62,264 nucleotides of DNA, taken from positions 1 through 62,264 of the forward strand of contig JAIQFA010000024.1 in assembly GCA_020073525.1 (NCBI GenBank), given 5' to 3'. Origin of the DNA: Terriglobia bacterium. Its GTDB lineage: Bacteria > Acidobacteriota > Terriglobia > Terriglobales > Acidobacteriaceae. The notes under the pieces were generated by a model. It was not told the origin of the DNA and did no database searches. It saw only the letters and a program-made list of their open reading frames with translations. Made by a program: the position numbers and the translations under genes. Positions 1 to 9,392 of the stretch are shown here, in pieces. The stretch's first letter is position 1. The number at the start of each line of letters is the position of its first letter.

Positions 1-246
1 ATAGCCCAGTTCAGCTTCCCTTTTTCCGCTCCCTGGACGACTGCCTGGTGGTCGTGGCATGCGCTTCGCCTCATGGCATATGCTTTGGTATTGGGATTCG
101 CGGTATTCGAGCGCAAGGAGGTGGAAGAGGCGATCGGGAAACTGAATAAGGACCTGCAAACCCGTGCGGCAGCTTTCGTCTTGTTTGAGGGGATGTGCGG
201 AACCCCCTTGCCTTCTCGCTTGAGCAGGTGTCAATGCGAATGCTGA
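1..246 (+). pseudogene. C-terminal stump of a membrane sensor (histidine kinase-like)
   Basis: The frame is open from the window edge to a TGA at 244-246. It reads as the last hydrophobic segment of a membrane domain (Trp-rich, then LRLMAYALVLGFAVFERKEV) followed by a charged coiled stretch (EEAIGKLNKDLQTRA). This layout is usual just before the HisKA or PAS part of a sensor kinase. The reading frame then degenerates into a Cys/Arg-rich tail and stops, with no H-box or ATPase domain in any frame downstream. The sensor half and linker are seen directly. That it was a kinase is inferred from the architecture. The 5' end lies outside the window. Bases 247-349 hold nothing I recognise. Confidence 0.4.
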
Positions 247-349
247 GAGAAGAGCGACTGAAAGAAGCAGGACCCCACAGCGGATGTTCCATCGTCTGGC
301 GATTTCTGAGCTTGGCATCCTCTTCGACAAACCTGCTCTCCCCTCCGGC

Positions 350-1798
350 CTACTTCATGCCCAGGTCAGTCAAGACCTTGGGTTTTTCTTCCCCTGCCGC
401 CAAAACTTCATGGCACGCGGAACAATCATTGGTGATGGTTTTGCCGTCGGCGCTGGTATGACTGCCGTCATGGCAGCGGAAGCAGCCCGGTGAATCATTG
501 TGGCCAAGATTGTTGGGGTGGGTGCCCCAGGTGATGCGCATGTCCGGGAAGATGTTGCGAAGGTAAATCTTCGCAACCTCCTCGCCCGCCTGTTCCACCA
601 GCGTGCGGCGCGTCTGATAGAGATTCGAGTAATTGGTCCGGTAGAAATTGTTGAGCTCTTCCTTAATGCGGCGCTCCGCCACATCGCGAGCGGAGTAATT
701 CACCTTGAGAACCTCTACCGCCTTTTTCCGGATATAGGGAAGCTCGGGGCTGATGCTCCCGTGCGACATTGCCTTGTCCACCGCGTTTTCCGGCAGGTCG
801 AAGGCATGCGTGGGCCGGTTATGGCAATCCACGCAATCCATCACACGATGCTCTCCCTTGTCCAATTGTTCTTTGGTGGGCTTGGTATCGGTGGAAATAA
901 ATTCGGTGGTCTTTCCCTGGTCGTCGGTGTAATAGACGGCCGCGATCGTCTGCCGCTCGGGGTCGGTAGAGATGTACTGGATGCGCGCATTGTCGGCGAG
1001 ATGGCGTCCGTGAATGCCGACCGAGCCCTGCCACGTGCGGCCACCCACTTTCAGCAGCAATACGTCCGTTTGCGGCGTGTTTTTTTCGTCGTCCTTGTAG
1101 CTGGTGTTTACCAGGAACTTGTCGCCGGTAAAGCGCTGGGGCCAGTGACACTGTTCACAGGTCTCGCGCGCCGGGCGGAGGTACTTGACTGGTGAAGGAA
1201 TGGGGCGCGAATAAGTATGGAAGGTGACCGCGAAAACCTGCCGCAGACCGGAAAGCTTGGAGCGCACAAACCAGCCCGCGCCGGGTCCGATGTGGCACTC
1301 CACACAAGCCACCCGCGAGTGCGGAGAATTCTGATAGGCCGTGTACTCCGGGTCCATTACGGTATGACAAGTCTGCCCGCAGAAACTCGTCGAATCCATG
1401 TACTCGACACCGCGATACGATGCGGTCCCAACAATCAGGAGATTGAGTATGGTTGCCGCGCTCACATACTCCAGGGTGCGGCGCACCACGGGCAGCCCGA
1501 GGTCGATGGGGGGGAAAACCGCTGGCAGTTTCCCGCTGGCGCGCAAAGTTCGCCGCCTGAGCCAGATGCCGATTGGAATCAGCACCAAGCCGAGCACAAA
1601 GATGCCCGGAAGGATTAGAAAGACCAGAAGGCCAATATAAGGATGCACCGGTCCCGGCAGGAAAATCTCATAGAACCAGAAGGCGATGGTGGTGAGCGCC
1701 GTGCTTGTCGTGATCACGGCGCCCACAAGTGTGATGGGATTCTGCCCCAGAAAATAGATTGGTTCCGACCACTCTCGGATGCGTTCTCGCAGACTCAT
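350..1798 (-). CDS. NapC/NirT-type membrane multihaem cytochrome c
   Basis: This 482-residue protein starts with two long hydrophobic segments (about residues 20-85) and a third one (about 110-130). The haem domain follows, opening with FCGQTCHTVMDPEY. That is a CxxxCH first site followed by Met and the Pro-Glu-Tyr context typical of NapC/NirT/NrfH quinol dehydrogenases. Five ordinary CxxCH sites come after it (CVECH, CEQCH, CVDCH, CFRCH, CSACH), so up to six haems. Such proteins oxidise membrane quinol and pass electrons to periplasmic partners. It is longer than NapC (about 200 residues) because of extra haem sites at the C-terminus. A small cytochrome c gene lies 120 bp upstream on the same strand and could be its partner. 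The terminal reductase is not encoded nearby. Confidence 0.85.
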   Translation of the reverse strand: MSLRERIREWSEPIYFLGQNPITLVGAVITTSTALTTIAFWFYEIFLPGPVHPYIGLLVFLILPGIFVLGLVLIPIGIWLRRRTLRASGKLPAVFPPIDLGLPVVRRTLEYVSAATILNLLIVGTASYRGVEYMDSTSFCGQTCHTVMDPEYTAYQNSPHSRVACVECHIGPGAGWFVRSKLSGLRQVFAVTFHTYSRPIPSPVKYLRPARETCEQCHWPQRFTGDKFLVNTSYKDDEKNTPQTDVLLLKVGGRTWQGSVGIHGRHLADNARIQYISTDPERQTIAAVYYTDDQGKTTEFISTDTKPTKEQLDKGEHRVMDCVDCHNRPTHAFDLPENAVDKAMSHGSISPELPYIRKKAVEVLKVNYSARDVAERRIKEELNNFYRTNYSNLYQTRRTLVEQAGEEVAKIYLRNIFPDMRITWGTHPNNLGHNDSPGCFRCHDGSHTSADGKTITNDCSACHEVLAAGEEKPKVLTDLGMK

Positions 1799-1919
1799 TG
1801 GAAAGCGCTACTCCCTTTTCTCTACGCACCGCGGCGTAGACACACTCTCGCTCTCGCCGCCGGATCATCCGCCGCGCTGGACAATCTACCTAAATCTTTG
1901 TCGCAAAAAGCAGCCAGGA

Positions 1920-2240
1920 TTATTTTTTCAACGTGCGGATGTGAGCGACCAGGCCCTTAACCTCTTCCGGCTTCAACTTATCTCCATACTTGGGCATCTT
2001 GTTTTTGCCGTTCGTAATGACTTCGGTGAGTTCCGCGTCCGACATTTTCTGCACTTCGGCACTCGTGAAATCATGGGCGCCCATCTTTTTCCCGACCGCC
2101 GAACCGGTTCCGTCAGCACCATGGCAGGCGGCACATTTTGACTTGAACGTATCTGCGCCGCTTTGCGCCTGAGCTGACAAGGAAAGGGTGAGAACAAGGG
2201 CTATTGCGAAAATAAACATCTGAACGTTAATTTTCTTCAT
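1920..2240 (-). CDS. small periplasmic class I cytochrome c
   Basis: The product has 106 residues: a signal peptide (MKKINVQMFIFAIALVLTLS, cut near AQA-Q) and one monohaem domain. The haem site is CAACH, with a downstream MPKYGDKL methionine region that would supply the sixth ligand. This is a soluble electron carrier of the cytochrome c6/c551 type. The start is supported by GGAGAG seven bases upstream of the ATG. It precedes the multihaem quinol dehydrogenase on the same strand, so shuttling electrons away from that protein is plausible. A perfect Crp-type palindrome lies about 105 bases upstream of the start. Confidence 0.85.
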   Translation of the reverse strand: MKKINVQMFIFAIALVLTLSLSAQAQSGADTFKSKCAACHGADGTGSAVGKKMGAHDFTSAEVQKMSDAELTEVITNGKNKMPKYGDKLKPEEVKGLVAHIRTLKK

Positions 2241-2344
2241 CGTTACTCTCCGTTCGAGTCTCTCGTGCCAAGCATCGGCAGCGAGGGTGTTTAATTATTC
2301 CGCACTAATATAGTCCAATTTTGAAGGGTTTGCGGGCGCTGTTC

Positions 2345-2360
2345 TGTGACCGCTGTCACA
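2345..2360. promoter_or_regulatory. Crp/Fnr-type palindrome
   Basis: TGTGACCGCTGTCACA is an exact TGTGA-N6-TCACA dyad and matches the classical CRP consensus. The palindrome extends one base on each side. The only gene that starts nearby is the minus-strand cytochrome c at 2240, about 105 bases away; on the other side acetate kinase ends. The match is direct; use by a Crp/Fnr protein is inferred. Confidence 0.5.
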
Positions 2361-2475
2361 GGTGAATGTAATCCCAAATTGTCGGGAAATCAGAGGTCCA
2401 AAGGGCACGGCGTAAATCTTTGCTTACTTAGCGGTTGGAGCCATCTTCGGCGATTTGCAGGTCCTTGCCTGGCTG

Positions 2476-2494
2476 GACGGGCGAGACGCCCGTC
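2476..2494. repeat. palindromic repeat, copy 1
   Basis: GACGGGCG-AGA-CGCCCGTC is a perfect 8-bp-arm hairpin with a 3-base loop, between acetate kinase and the cytochrome c gene. A near-identical copy (one substitution, with similar flanks GGACGGG...CCGTCNCTCC) lies at 12072-12090 inside a coding region. It could also stop transcription after acetate kinase, but no T-run follows. Confidence 0.6.
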
Positions 2495-2504
2495 GCTCCA
2501 CTGC

Positions 2505-3743
2505 TTAACTACGCAGCGTAGCCGTTCGCACAAGATTCCAGCATTGTTGAGCGATCATCCAATCTTCCTGGGCGCGAATGATTAGGACGCGTACCGCCGC
2601 ATCTGGAACAGAAATATCCGTGTCCCCGGGCGATTGTGGGTTCTTCCCCGGGTCGAGCCTCATGCCCAGGAAGGCAAAATTCTCACACACGGCAGCGCGG
2701 ACTTCGGGTGAGTTTTCGCCGACTCCCGCGGTGAATACCAGGGCGTCCACTCCCCCTAGCACGGCAATCATCGCCCCGATCCCCGACTGCAGGCGATGAA
2801 CATAGACGTCGAACGCCAGCTTGGCGCGCGCCATTTTTGCGGGTTTGTTGCCGTTCTGGCTGGCGGCAAGAATCTCCCGCATGTCGCTGGAAATTCCCGA
2901 CACACCGAGCAGTCCCGACTTCTGATTCAGAACCTCGTCCAGTTGCTGGCCCGACAGGTGCCTCTGCCGCATCAGATAAGTAAGGATGCCCGGGTCCACG
3001 GACCCCGACCGGGTTCCCATCATGAGACCCTCCAGGGGAGTGAAACCCATGGTGGTATCCACGCTTCGCCCGTCGCGAATCGCCGCCAGTGAGCAGCCAT
3101 TCCCCAGGTGACAAGTCACGAGTTTTAGCGAACTCAGGCTCTTGCCCAGCAACTGCGCCGCACGTTGCGCGCAATACTGATGATTGATGCCGTGAAATCC
3201 GTAGCGTCGAATTCCCTGCTCGAACCACTCATAAGGACCGGGGTAGGTAGCCGCCGCTAAAGGCATGGTGAGATGAAAGCCGGTGTCGAAGACGGCGACC
3301 TGTGGCACCGGGCCCAGCAGTTTCGCGACAATTTCCATGCCCTCCAGTTCCGCGCGGTTGTGGAGAGGCGCAAAAACGGAAACGCCTTCGATCGCCGCCT
3401 TCACCCCGGCGGTAACGAATGCGGGCTCGAGAAATTGCGGACCGCCGTGGACCACCCGATGCCCCACGACATCAACATCGGACGGGCTGGAAATCGCCTG
3501 CGTCTCGCCGCTCCACAAGCTGCGCAGCAAAACTTCGATGGCTTCTCCACGAGAGCGCGACGAGGTCAGATCCTGCCGGAAAACTCCGCGGGAACTCTTG
3601 ATTGTGAATTGGGCCTTGTGATCGATCCACTCGATCTTGCCCTCCCAAACGCAAGCCGGCGGAGCATCGGGAAGTGTATCTCCCATCGCGTAGAGACAGC
3701 TCTTCTGGCTGCTGGAGCCGGAGTTCAGAACAAGCACGTTCAT
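2505..3743 (-). CDS. ackA: acetate kinase
   Basis: It converts acetyl phosphate and ADP to acetate and ATP in the cytosol. The 412-residue product has the family hallmarks in order: NSGSSSQK at the N-terminus, VGHRVVHGG, VFDTGFH, HLGNG, a TTMGFTPLEGLMMGTRSG signature and the C-terminal FTAGVGENS. I chose the ATG at 3743, which overlaps the phosphoketolase stop by one base (TGATG), over a TTG four codons upstream. The family motif begins only a few residues after this ATG. Coupled translation with phosphoketolase means the acetyl phosphate made by one is used by the other. The length is normal. Confidence 0.95.
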   Translation of the reverse strand: MNVLVLNSGSSSQKSCLYAMGDTLPDAPPACVWEGKIEWIDHKAQFTIKSSRGVFRQDLTSSRSRGEAIEVLLRSLWSGETQAISSPSDVDVVGHRVVHGGPQFLEPAFVTAGVKAAIEGVSVFAPLHNRAELEGMEIVAKLLGPVPQVAVFDTGFHLTMPLAAATYPGPYEWFEQGIRRYGFHGINHQYCAQRAAQLLGKSLSSLKLVTCHLGNGCSLAAIRDGRSVDTTMGFTPLEGLMMGTRSGSVDPGILTYLMRQRHLSGQQLDEVLNQKSGLLGVSGISSDMREILAASQNGNKPAKMARAKLAFDVYVHRLQSGIGAMIAVLGGVDALVFTAGVGENSPEVRAAVCENFAFLGMRLDPGKNPQSPGDTDISVPDAAVRVLIIRAQEDWMIAQQCWNLVRTATLRS

Positions 3744-6139
3744 CAGTAGGGCCAAGTCCAGTCCCGGATTTCCGGCAGATCGTCTCCGCGCTCGTGAATG
3801 TATTGCCGATGCTCGACCAGCTTGTTCCGTAGCAACTGCTTGAAATGCCCTCCGACGCTCTGCAGTCTGGGGACCCGGTCCACCACATCCCCGGCCAGAT
3901 GGAAGCGATCCATATCATTCATGACTGTCATATCGAAGGGCGTTGAGGTCGTCCCCTCCTCTTTATAGCCCCGTACGTGGAGGTTGTCGTGATTGTGCCG
4001 GCGATACGTGAGGCGGTGAATCAGCCAGGGGTAGCCGTGATAGGCGAAGATCACCGGCTTGTCCACCGTGAACATGGAATCGAAATCCAAATCGGAGAGA
4101 CCGTGCGGGTGCTCACTCGAAGGCTGAATGGTCATCAGGTCAACCACGTTCACCACGCGAATCTTTATGTCGGGAAAATGCTGCCGCAGGAGATCGACTG
4201 CCGCCAACGTTTCGAGCGTCGGGACGTCCCCGGCGCAGGCCATCACCACATCGGGTTCGGCTCCTTTGTCGTTGCTTGCCCACTCCCAGATGCCAATCCC
4301 GGTAGTGCAGTGCTCGATAGCGGACTGCATGTCGAGAAACTGCAGCGCCGGTTGCTTGCCGGCTACGATCACGTTCACATAGTTTCGGCTCTGCAGGCAA
4401 TGATCGGCCACGGAAAGCAGGCAGTTGGCGTCGGGCGGAAGGTATACGCGGACGATATCCGCCTTCTTGTTCACCACATGATCGATGAAGCCGGGATCCT
4501 GATGGGTAAATCCGTTGTGATCCTGCCGCCATACGTGAGAGGTCAACAGGTAATTGAGTGACGCGATCGGACGCCGCCACTCGATCTCGCGGGTAACCTT
4601 CAGCCACTTCGCGTGCTGGTTGAACATGGAATCCACAATGTGAATAAACGCTTCATAGCAGGAGAAGAAGCCATGGCGTCCGGTGAGCAAATAACCTTCC
4701 AGCCAGCCTTGGCACATATGTTCACTGAGCATCTCCAGCACACGGCCGCTCTGCGAGAGGTGTTCGTCCACCGGAAGGATGGGCTCCATCCATTGCTTGT
4801 CAGTTACTTCAAAGAGCGCCTCCAGCCGGTTCGAGGCCGTCTCATCCGGGCCGAAGACGCGGAAGTTCTGGGCGTTCAGCTTCATTACGTCGCGCAACAA
4901 TCCGCCGAGCACTCGCGTAGCTTCGGCATTCTGCGTGCCCGGCTTCGGAACGCTGACGGCATAATTGCGAAAGTCGGGCATGACCAAATCGCGCAACAAC
5001 AAGCCGCCATTGGCGTGCGGATTCGCTCCCATCCGGCGCTCGCCCTTGGGAGCCAATTCCGCGAGTTCCGAAATCAACTTCCCGTTCTCGTCAAACAATT
5101 CCTCGGGCCGGTAACTTCTCATCCAGTCTTCGAGGATCTTCAAGTGTGCCGGTTTCGACTGCAGGTCCGCCACTGGCACCTGGTGGGCACGCCACGTGTT
5201 CTCGATGGGCTTGCCATCGACGACCTTCGGTCCTGTCCACCCCTTCGGACTTCGCAGCACGATCATCGGCCAATGGGGCATGCCTGCATCTCCCCCGCGG
5301 CGCGCCTTGTCTTGAATTGATCGAATTTCGTTGACGATCGTATCCAAAGTTCCAGCCATCAGCTGATGCATGGCTTCCGGCTCGTGTCCCTCGACAAAAT
5401 ATGGTTTCCAGCCGTAGCCGGTGAAGAGGTGGGTGAGTTCCTCATCACTCATGCGGGCCAGCAGAGTGGGATTCGCGATCTTGTAGCCATTGAGATGGAG
5501 AATGGGCAACACTGCGCCGTCGCGCGCCGGATTCAGAAATTTGTTGCCATGCCAACTGGTGGCCAGCGGCCCGGTTTCGGCCTCCCCGTCTCCCACCACG
5601 CAGCAGGCGATCAGATCGGGATTGTCGAACACTGCGCCGCACGCATGCATGATCGAATAACCCAGTTCCCCGCCTTCGTGGATCGAGCCGGGAGTTTCGG
5701 GCGCCGCGTGGCTCGGAATTCCTCCGGGAAAGGAAAACTGTTTGAACAGCTTTCGCAGGCCCTCCTCGTTCTGTGTGATGTTCGGATAAAACTCGCTATA
5801 GCTGCCCTCGAGGTAGGTATTGGCAACCATCCCGGGCCCGCCATGGCCCGGGCCAGCCAGGTAGATGACATTCAGATCGTCATTCTTGATCAGGCGATTG
5901 AAGTGGACGTAGATGAAGTTCAGACCGGGCGTCGTTCCAAAGTGTCCCAGCAGTCGAGGCTTGACGTGCTCGACCTTCAGTGGCTCGCGCAGAAGCGGAT
6001 TGGCGTACAGATAAATCTGGCCAACGGAAAGATAGTTGGCCGCGCGCCAGTAAGCATCGATCTTGCGCAATTCTTCAGGCGTCAGGGGCTGTGTGGAAAT
6101 ACCATAGTGAGTGGAATCTACTGCGGCTGGGGGAGTCAT
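3743..6139 (-). CDS. xfp: xylulose-5-phosphate/fructose-6-phosphate phosphoketolase
   Basis: This thiamine-diphosphate enzyme splits xylulose 5-phosphate (and often fructose 6-phosphate) with phosphate to give acetyl phosphate plus glyceraldehyde 3-phosphate or erythrose 4-phosphate. The 798 residues match the family length. Visible family stretches include [38 protein letters not shown], the ThDP-binding region [38 protein letters not shown] and [16 protein letters not shown]. The start ATG follows a weak AGGCAGGA site. It forms a two-gene operon with acetate kinase and gives a route from pentose or hexose phosphates to acetate with one ATP. Whether fructose 6-phosphate is a substrate cannot be read from the sequence. 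Confidence 0.95.
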   Translation of the reverse strand: MTPPAAVDSTHYGISTQPLTPEELRKIDAYWRAANYLSVGQIYLYANPLLREPLKVEHVKPRLLGHFGTTPGLNFIYVHFNRLIKNDDLNVIYLAGPGHGGPGMVANTYLEGSYSEFYPNITQNEEGLRKLFKQFSFPGGIPSHAAPETPGSIHEGGELGYSIMHACGAVFDNPDLIACCVVGDGEAETGPLATSWHGNKFLNPARDGAVLPILHLNGYKIANPTLLARMSDEELTHLFTGYGWKPYFVEGHEPEAMHQLMAGTLDTIVNEIRSIQDKARRGGDAGMPHWPMIVLRSPKGWTGPKVVDGKPIENTWRAHQVPVADLQSKPAHLKILEDWMRSYRPEELFDENGKLISELAELAPKGERRMGANPHANGGLLLRDLVMPDFRNYAVSVPKPGTQNAEATRVLGGLLRDVMKLNAQNFRVFGPDETASNRLEALFEVTDKQWMEPILPVDEHLSQSGRVLEMLSEHMCQGWLEGYLLTGRHGFFSCYEAFIHIVDSMFNQHAKWLKVTREIEWRRPIASLNYLLTSHVWRQDHNGFTHQDPGFIDHVVNKKADIVRVYLPPDANCLLSVADHCLQSRNYVNVIVAGKQPALQFLDMQSAIEHCTTGIGIWEWASNDKGAEPDVVMACAGDVPTLETLAAVDLLRQHFPDIKIRVVNVVDLMTIQPSSEHPHGLSDLDFDSMFTVDKPVIFAYHGYPWLIHRLTYRRHNHDNLHVRGYKEEGTTSTPFDMTVMNDMDRFHLAGDVVDRVPRLQSVGGHFKQLLRNKLVEHRQYIHERGDDLPEIRDWTWPY

Positions 6140-6323
6140 CGAATCCTGCCTTTCTATTCCATGCTGTCTTCTATCTTAATTTCCCTGAGTCGCCTCCGCC
6201 AACACCCGAAAAGTCGCACCTCCGCACCTTTGTTTACCTAAAGAGTCGTGGGCGTCTTTCGCCGCTTAAATACGAGGCGAAAGCATCCAATCGCCAGACG
6301 GCCCGCATCCCATCTTGAACACT

Positions 6324-7691
6324 ATGTCAACAATTGTTTCGCCTCCAGTTTCGACATCCACGTCCAACTACCAGGATTACGTGAACCCGCAGTGGGTCAC
6401 ACTGCTCAACTTGCTGGGCATGAATGTCGAGTACGAGCGCTGCCTGGGCTGTGAGTTGTTCGCGAAGGACGGCCGCCACTTCCTGGACTTTTTGTCGGGC
6501 TACTGCGTTCACAATGCGGGTCACAATCATCCCGACATCATTCAGGCTTTAAAGGACGAAATGGATCGTTGTGGCCCGGCGATGCTACAAAGCCACGTGC
6601 CCGAGATCGCCGGTGAACTGGCGCGGCAGTTGTGTGAACGGGCTGGCGGGGAAGTGGAAAAAGTGTTTTTCGGCAGCAGCGGCAGCGAGGGTGTGGAGGC
6701 GGCGATCAAGTTTGCGCGAGCTACGACTGGCCGCGCCGGTATTGTTTACGCAAAGAGCAGTTTTCATGGACTGACCAGCGGCGCGCTCTCGCTGATGAAC
6801 GATGCATTTTGGCGCGAGGGGTTCGGTCCGCTATTGCCGGATACGCACGGTGTGCCCTTCGGTGATATTGCGGCCCTGGAGAGCGCGCTAGCGAGCAAGC
6901 GACACGCCGCCTTTGTCGTCGAACCCGTGCAGGCGGAAGGTGGGATTCAGGTGCCCACGCGCGCCTACCTGCAGCAAGCGCAGGAGGCGTGCCGGCGGAC
7001 GGGCACCCTTTTCGTCCTCGATGAAGTGCAGACGGGAATGTATCGCACCGGAACTTTCCTGGCGGCGCACCAATTTGACGTGCAGCCCGACATGGTGGTC
7101 TTGGCCAAGGCGCTCAGTGGCGGACTCATGCCGGTCAGCGCGGTTTTGATGACCAACCGGATTTACCACGCGGTTTATTCCTCATTGAGACGGGCCATCG
7201 TCCACACTTCGACGTTCAGCGAAAATAGTCTCTCGATGCGTGCCGGCCTGGCGACGCTGGAGGTTCTCGAACGCGAGCAACTCGGCCCGCGCGCGCTGCT
7301 GCTCGGCGAAGAATTTCGCGCCAAGCTGCGCCGCGAACTGGCGGACTTCGACATGGTGAAGGAAGTGCGCGGCATGGGCCTCTTGAACGGAATTGAATTT
7401 GTTCCGCCAAAGAAACTCGCATTTCGCGCTCTCTACGAAGCATTTAACAAAATCCATCCCGCCATGTTTGGGCAGATTGTGGTCATGCGCATGTTCCGCG
7501 AGAAAGGCATCCTCACACAAATCTGCGGCAACAATTTCATGGTCCTGAAAGCCGCGCCGCCCCTGATGGTGACGGAAACCCAGCTCGACGAATTCGTGGC
7601 AGCCATTCGCGACGTGGTCGAAATGGCCGAGACATCGCCATCTTTCTGGACCGAGGCGTTGAGCATGGTGCGCCGCGCGGTAAACATTTAA
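6324..7691 (+). CDS. class III PLP aminotransferase
   Basis: The 455-residue protein belongs to the ornithine/acetylornithine/aspartate aminotransferase family (fold type I). It shows the substrate-loop GSSGSEGVEAAIKFAR, the aspartate that holds the pyridine nitrogen in FVLDEVQTGMYRTG, and the Schiff-base lysine in VLAKALSGG. An unusual Cys-containing YERCLGCELF stretch lies near the N-terminus. I prefer the ATG at 6324 over the TTG at 6315; neither has a clear ribosome binding site. It diverges from phosphoketolase and is followed after 25 bases by the YceI-like gene. The substrate is unknown. Similar proteins are annotated as ornithine aminotransferase-like, including the hopanoid enzyme HpnO, but no hopanoid genes are beside it. 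Confidence 0.85.
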   Translation: MSTIVSPPVSTSTSNYQDYVNPQWVTLLNLLGMNVEYERCLGCELFAKDGRHFLDFLSGYCVHNAGHNHPDIIQALKDEMDRCGPAMLQSHVPEIAGELARQLCERAGGEVEKVFFGSSGSEGVEAAIKFARATTGRAGIVYAKSSFHGLTSGALSLMNDAFWREGFGPLLPDTHGVPFGDIAALESALASKRHAAFVVEPVQAEGGIQVPTRAYLQQAQEACRRTGTLFVLDEVQTGMYRTGTFLAAHQFDVQPDMVVLAKALSGGLMPVSAVLMTNRIYHAVYSSLRRAIVHTSTFSENSLSMRAGLATLEVLEREQLGPRALLLGEEFRAKLRRELADFDMVKEVRGMGLLNGIEFVPPKKLAFRALYEAFNKIHPAMFGQIVVMRMFREKGILTQICGNNFMVLKAAPPLMVTETQLDEFVAAIRDVVEMAETSPSFWTEALSMVRRAVNI

Positions 7692-7716
7692 GGCAATTCA
7701 ATAATTAAGGAGAACG

Positions 7717-8343
7717 ATGAGGGTTTCTGGGGCAAGATCTTTAGGTATTTGGGCAGTGACCATTTTCTGCGTCGCCATTTTTCTCGCCGCGGCGCCTTTG
7801 CCGCAGGAACACGCGGCTCCGACCAGCAACTCGGAAATTGTTTTGACCCTCGATCCAGCACAATCCCGAGTGCATTACTCGGTGGAAAGCACGCTGCACA
7901 CGGTACACGGCACCTTCGCGCTGAAAAGTGGGACCGTACATTTTGATCCCCAGACGGGGAAAGCCGGCGGCGAGATTATCGTTTACGCGCCCAGCGGCGA
8001 AAGCGGAAACAATTCGCGCGACAAGCGCATGCACAAAGAGATTCTGGAGACGGCAAAATATCCCGAAGTGATTTTCCGACCAACGCAAATCGAAGGCAAA
8101 GTTAGCCAGTCCGGGCCGTCGGACATAAAGCTAGGCGGTGTCTTTTCCATTCATGGCTCCGACCATGACGTTAGCGCACAAGTTCACGCCGAATTGACGG
8201 GAGACCACTGGAGCGGGACCAGCAAGTTCGAGATCCCCTACGTAAAGTGGGGCATCAAAGATCCCAGCAATTTCCTGCTAAGAGTGAAGCCGGTAGTAAA
8301 TGTGGAATTAGAAATGTCAGGCGGGGTCAAGGCCACAAACTAG
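7717..8343 (+). CDS. YceI-like secreted protein
   Basis: The 208-residue protein has an N-terminal signal segment (about residues 10-30, ending APLPQEHA) and a YceI lipocalin-like barrel. The barrel starts with LDPAQSRVHYSVESTLHTVHGTF and continues with RDKRMHKEILETAKYPEVIFRP and a C-terminal WGIKDPSNFLLRVKP strand. YceI proteins bind isoprenoid-like lipids in the periplasm, although the role of most is unknown. The start has a strong AAGGAG seven bases upstream. It may be cotranscribed with the aminotransferase. Confidence 0.85.
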   Translation: MRVSGARSLGIWAVTIFCVAIFLAAAPLPQEHAAPTSNSEIVLTLDPAQSRVHYSVESTLHTVHGTFALKSGTVHFDPQTGKAGGEIIVYAPSGESGNNSRDKRMHKEILETAKYPEVIFRPTQIEGKVSQSGPSDIKLGGVFSIHGSDHDVSAQVHAELTGDHWSGTSKFEIPYVKWGIKDPSNFLLRVKPVVNVELEMSGGVKATN

Positions 8344-8771
8344 ACTCGGCTTGAAGTGCTGCGAGTTCACAAATTGCAGAAGAAGTGCTGAAGTCGCATC
8401 CTTCGCACAAGCGCTCTCCACGCTGTTTCAGTAGCTATCACGCCAATCCCCAATGGATTGCGCGTTAGGGCCGTCGATTGTCTGGTGTCGATCCTGTCCT
8501 TCAGGCCGTTAGCTCGGCGCAGGTCCCGAGTTCAGATTTAGAACGGAAATCCGATTCAGGTTCCCGCTCCGGGAATGAACCAGCAGCGACTCTGGCCAAC
8601 CCGCTCATAACCCCAACGAGCGAAACAACCAAACACAAATCCACAAATGCAACCGCAGTGGTTGGGTACTTGCAATAGATGATGTGGGTAGTCATTCCCA
8701 GGATTTGAAAGTTCTAAACCAACCTCGCTAAGCGGGGCTAGCGAAGCTGCACCCGAAGGGGAAGGCAAATC
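8344..8771 (+). other. leader region of the exopolysaccharide locus
   Basis: There are 428 bases without a convincing gene. I see two short stem-loops: 8559-8581 (GGTTCCCG pairing with CGGGAATGAACC) and 8725-8744 (TCGCTA pairing with TAGCGA), the second just before the antiterminator gene. A short open frame at 8478-8678 (TTG start, low complexity) is not supported. Since the first downstream gene encodes a NusG/UpxY-like factor, this leader is where a recruitment element would be expected. I do not see an exact match to the enterobacterial ops sequence. Confidence 0.35.
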
Positions 8772-9389
8772 ATGCAGACCGGCTTGGCAGCAAGACAACC
8801 AGCTGCAGAGAAGATGGCGGCCGCACCTCGAGACCTTTCTGCAAACTGGTTTGCAGTCTACACCAATTCGCATCACGAAAAACGCGTGGCCGCGCGTCTG
8901 GCCGAGCGACAGATCGAATCGTTCTTGCCGCTCTACATCGCCCGCCACCATTGGAAGAACCGGTGCGAGATGAACCTCGATCTGCCACTTTTCCCTAACT
9001 ACGTGTTCGTCCACATCCATCCGCGGGAGCGCGTGCGCATCCTGGAAGTACCGGGCGTGCTGTCGCTGGTGGGCTTTGGACGAACCCTCGCACCGCTCCC
9101 CGATTTTGAGATCGAAGCGCTCCGCTCCGGGCTCGGACAGCGGCGAATCGAGCCCCACCCCTACCTCGTGATCGGTGAGCGCGTCCGCATCAAGGCCGGT
9201 TCCATGACGGGGCTGGAAGGCGTGCTGGTCCGCAAGAAGAGCAACTTTCGCGTGGTGCTCGCACTCGACGCCATCCTGCAAAGCGTGGCGGTGGAAGTCG
9301 ATGCGGACGATTTGGAGCCGGCGTCAAAGTACTCCGGCGGCGGAATCCTGCCGCCCGACTTTGCGGCCCAGTCGTACAGGCTGCTCTAG
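8772..9389 (+). CDS. NusG-like transcription antiterminator (UpxY/RfaH type)
   Basis: The 205 residues comprise an NGN domain (NWFAVYTNSHHEKRVAARLA at about residues 24-45, FLPLY, LFPNYVFVHI) and a C-terminal KOW region (VRIKAGSMTGLEGVLVRKKS). Specialised NusG paralogues of this kind travel with the elongating polymerase and let it read through long capsule or exopolysaccharide operons. Its position as first gene of an 17-kb co-directional polysaccharide locus is the hallmark of the UpxY class. GAAGGGGAAGG before the ATG at 8772 serves as ribosome binding site. The general nusG is elsewhere, since no secE or ribosomal genes are near. Confidence 0.85.
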   Translation: MQTGLAARQPAAEKMAAAPRDLSANWFAVYTNSHHEKRVAARLAERQIESFLPLYIARHHWKNRCEMNLDLPLFPNYVFVHIHPRERVRILEVPGVLSLVGFGRTLAPLPDFEIEALRSGLGQRRIEPHPYLVIGERVRIKAGSMTGLEGVLVRKKSNFRVVLALDAILQSVAVEVDADDLEPASKYSGGGILPPDFAAQSYRLL

Positions 9390-9392
9390 AGC

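Noticed and set aside
2255..2275. TGGCAC on the minus strand as a sigma-54 -24 box for cytochrome c
   Set aside because: The bases 10 further on are TC, not GC, so the -12 box is missing.
8478..8678. 66-codon open frame in the exopolysaccharide leader
   Set aside because: TTG start without ribosome binding site, Ser/Thr/Ala low complexity and no family look.
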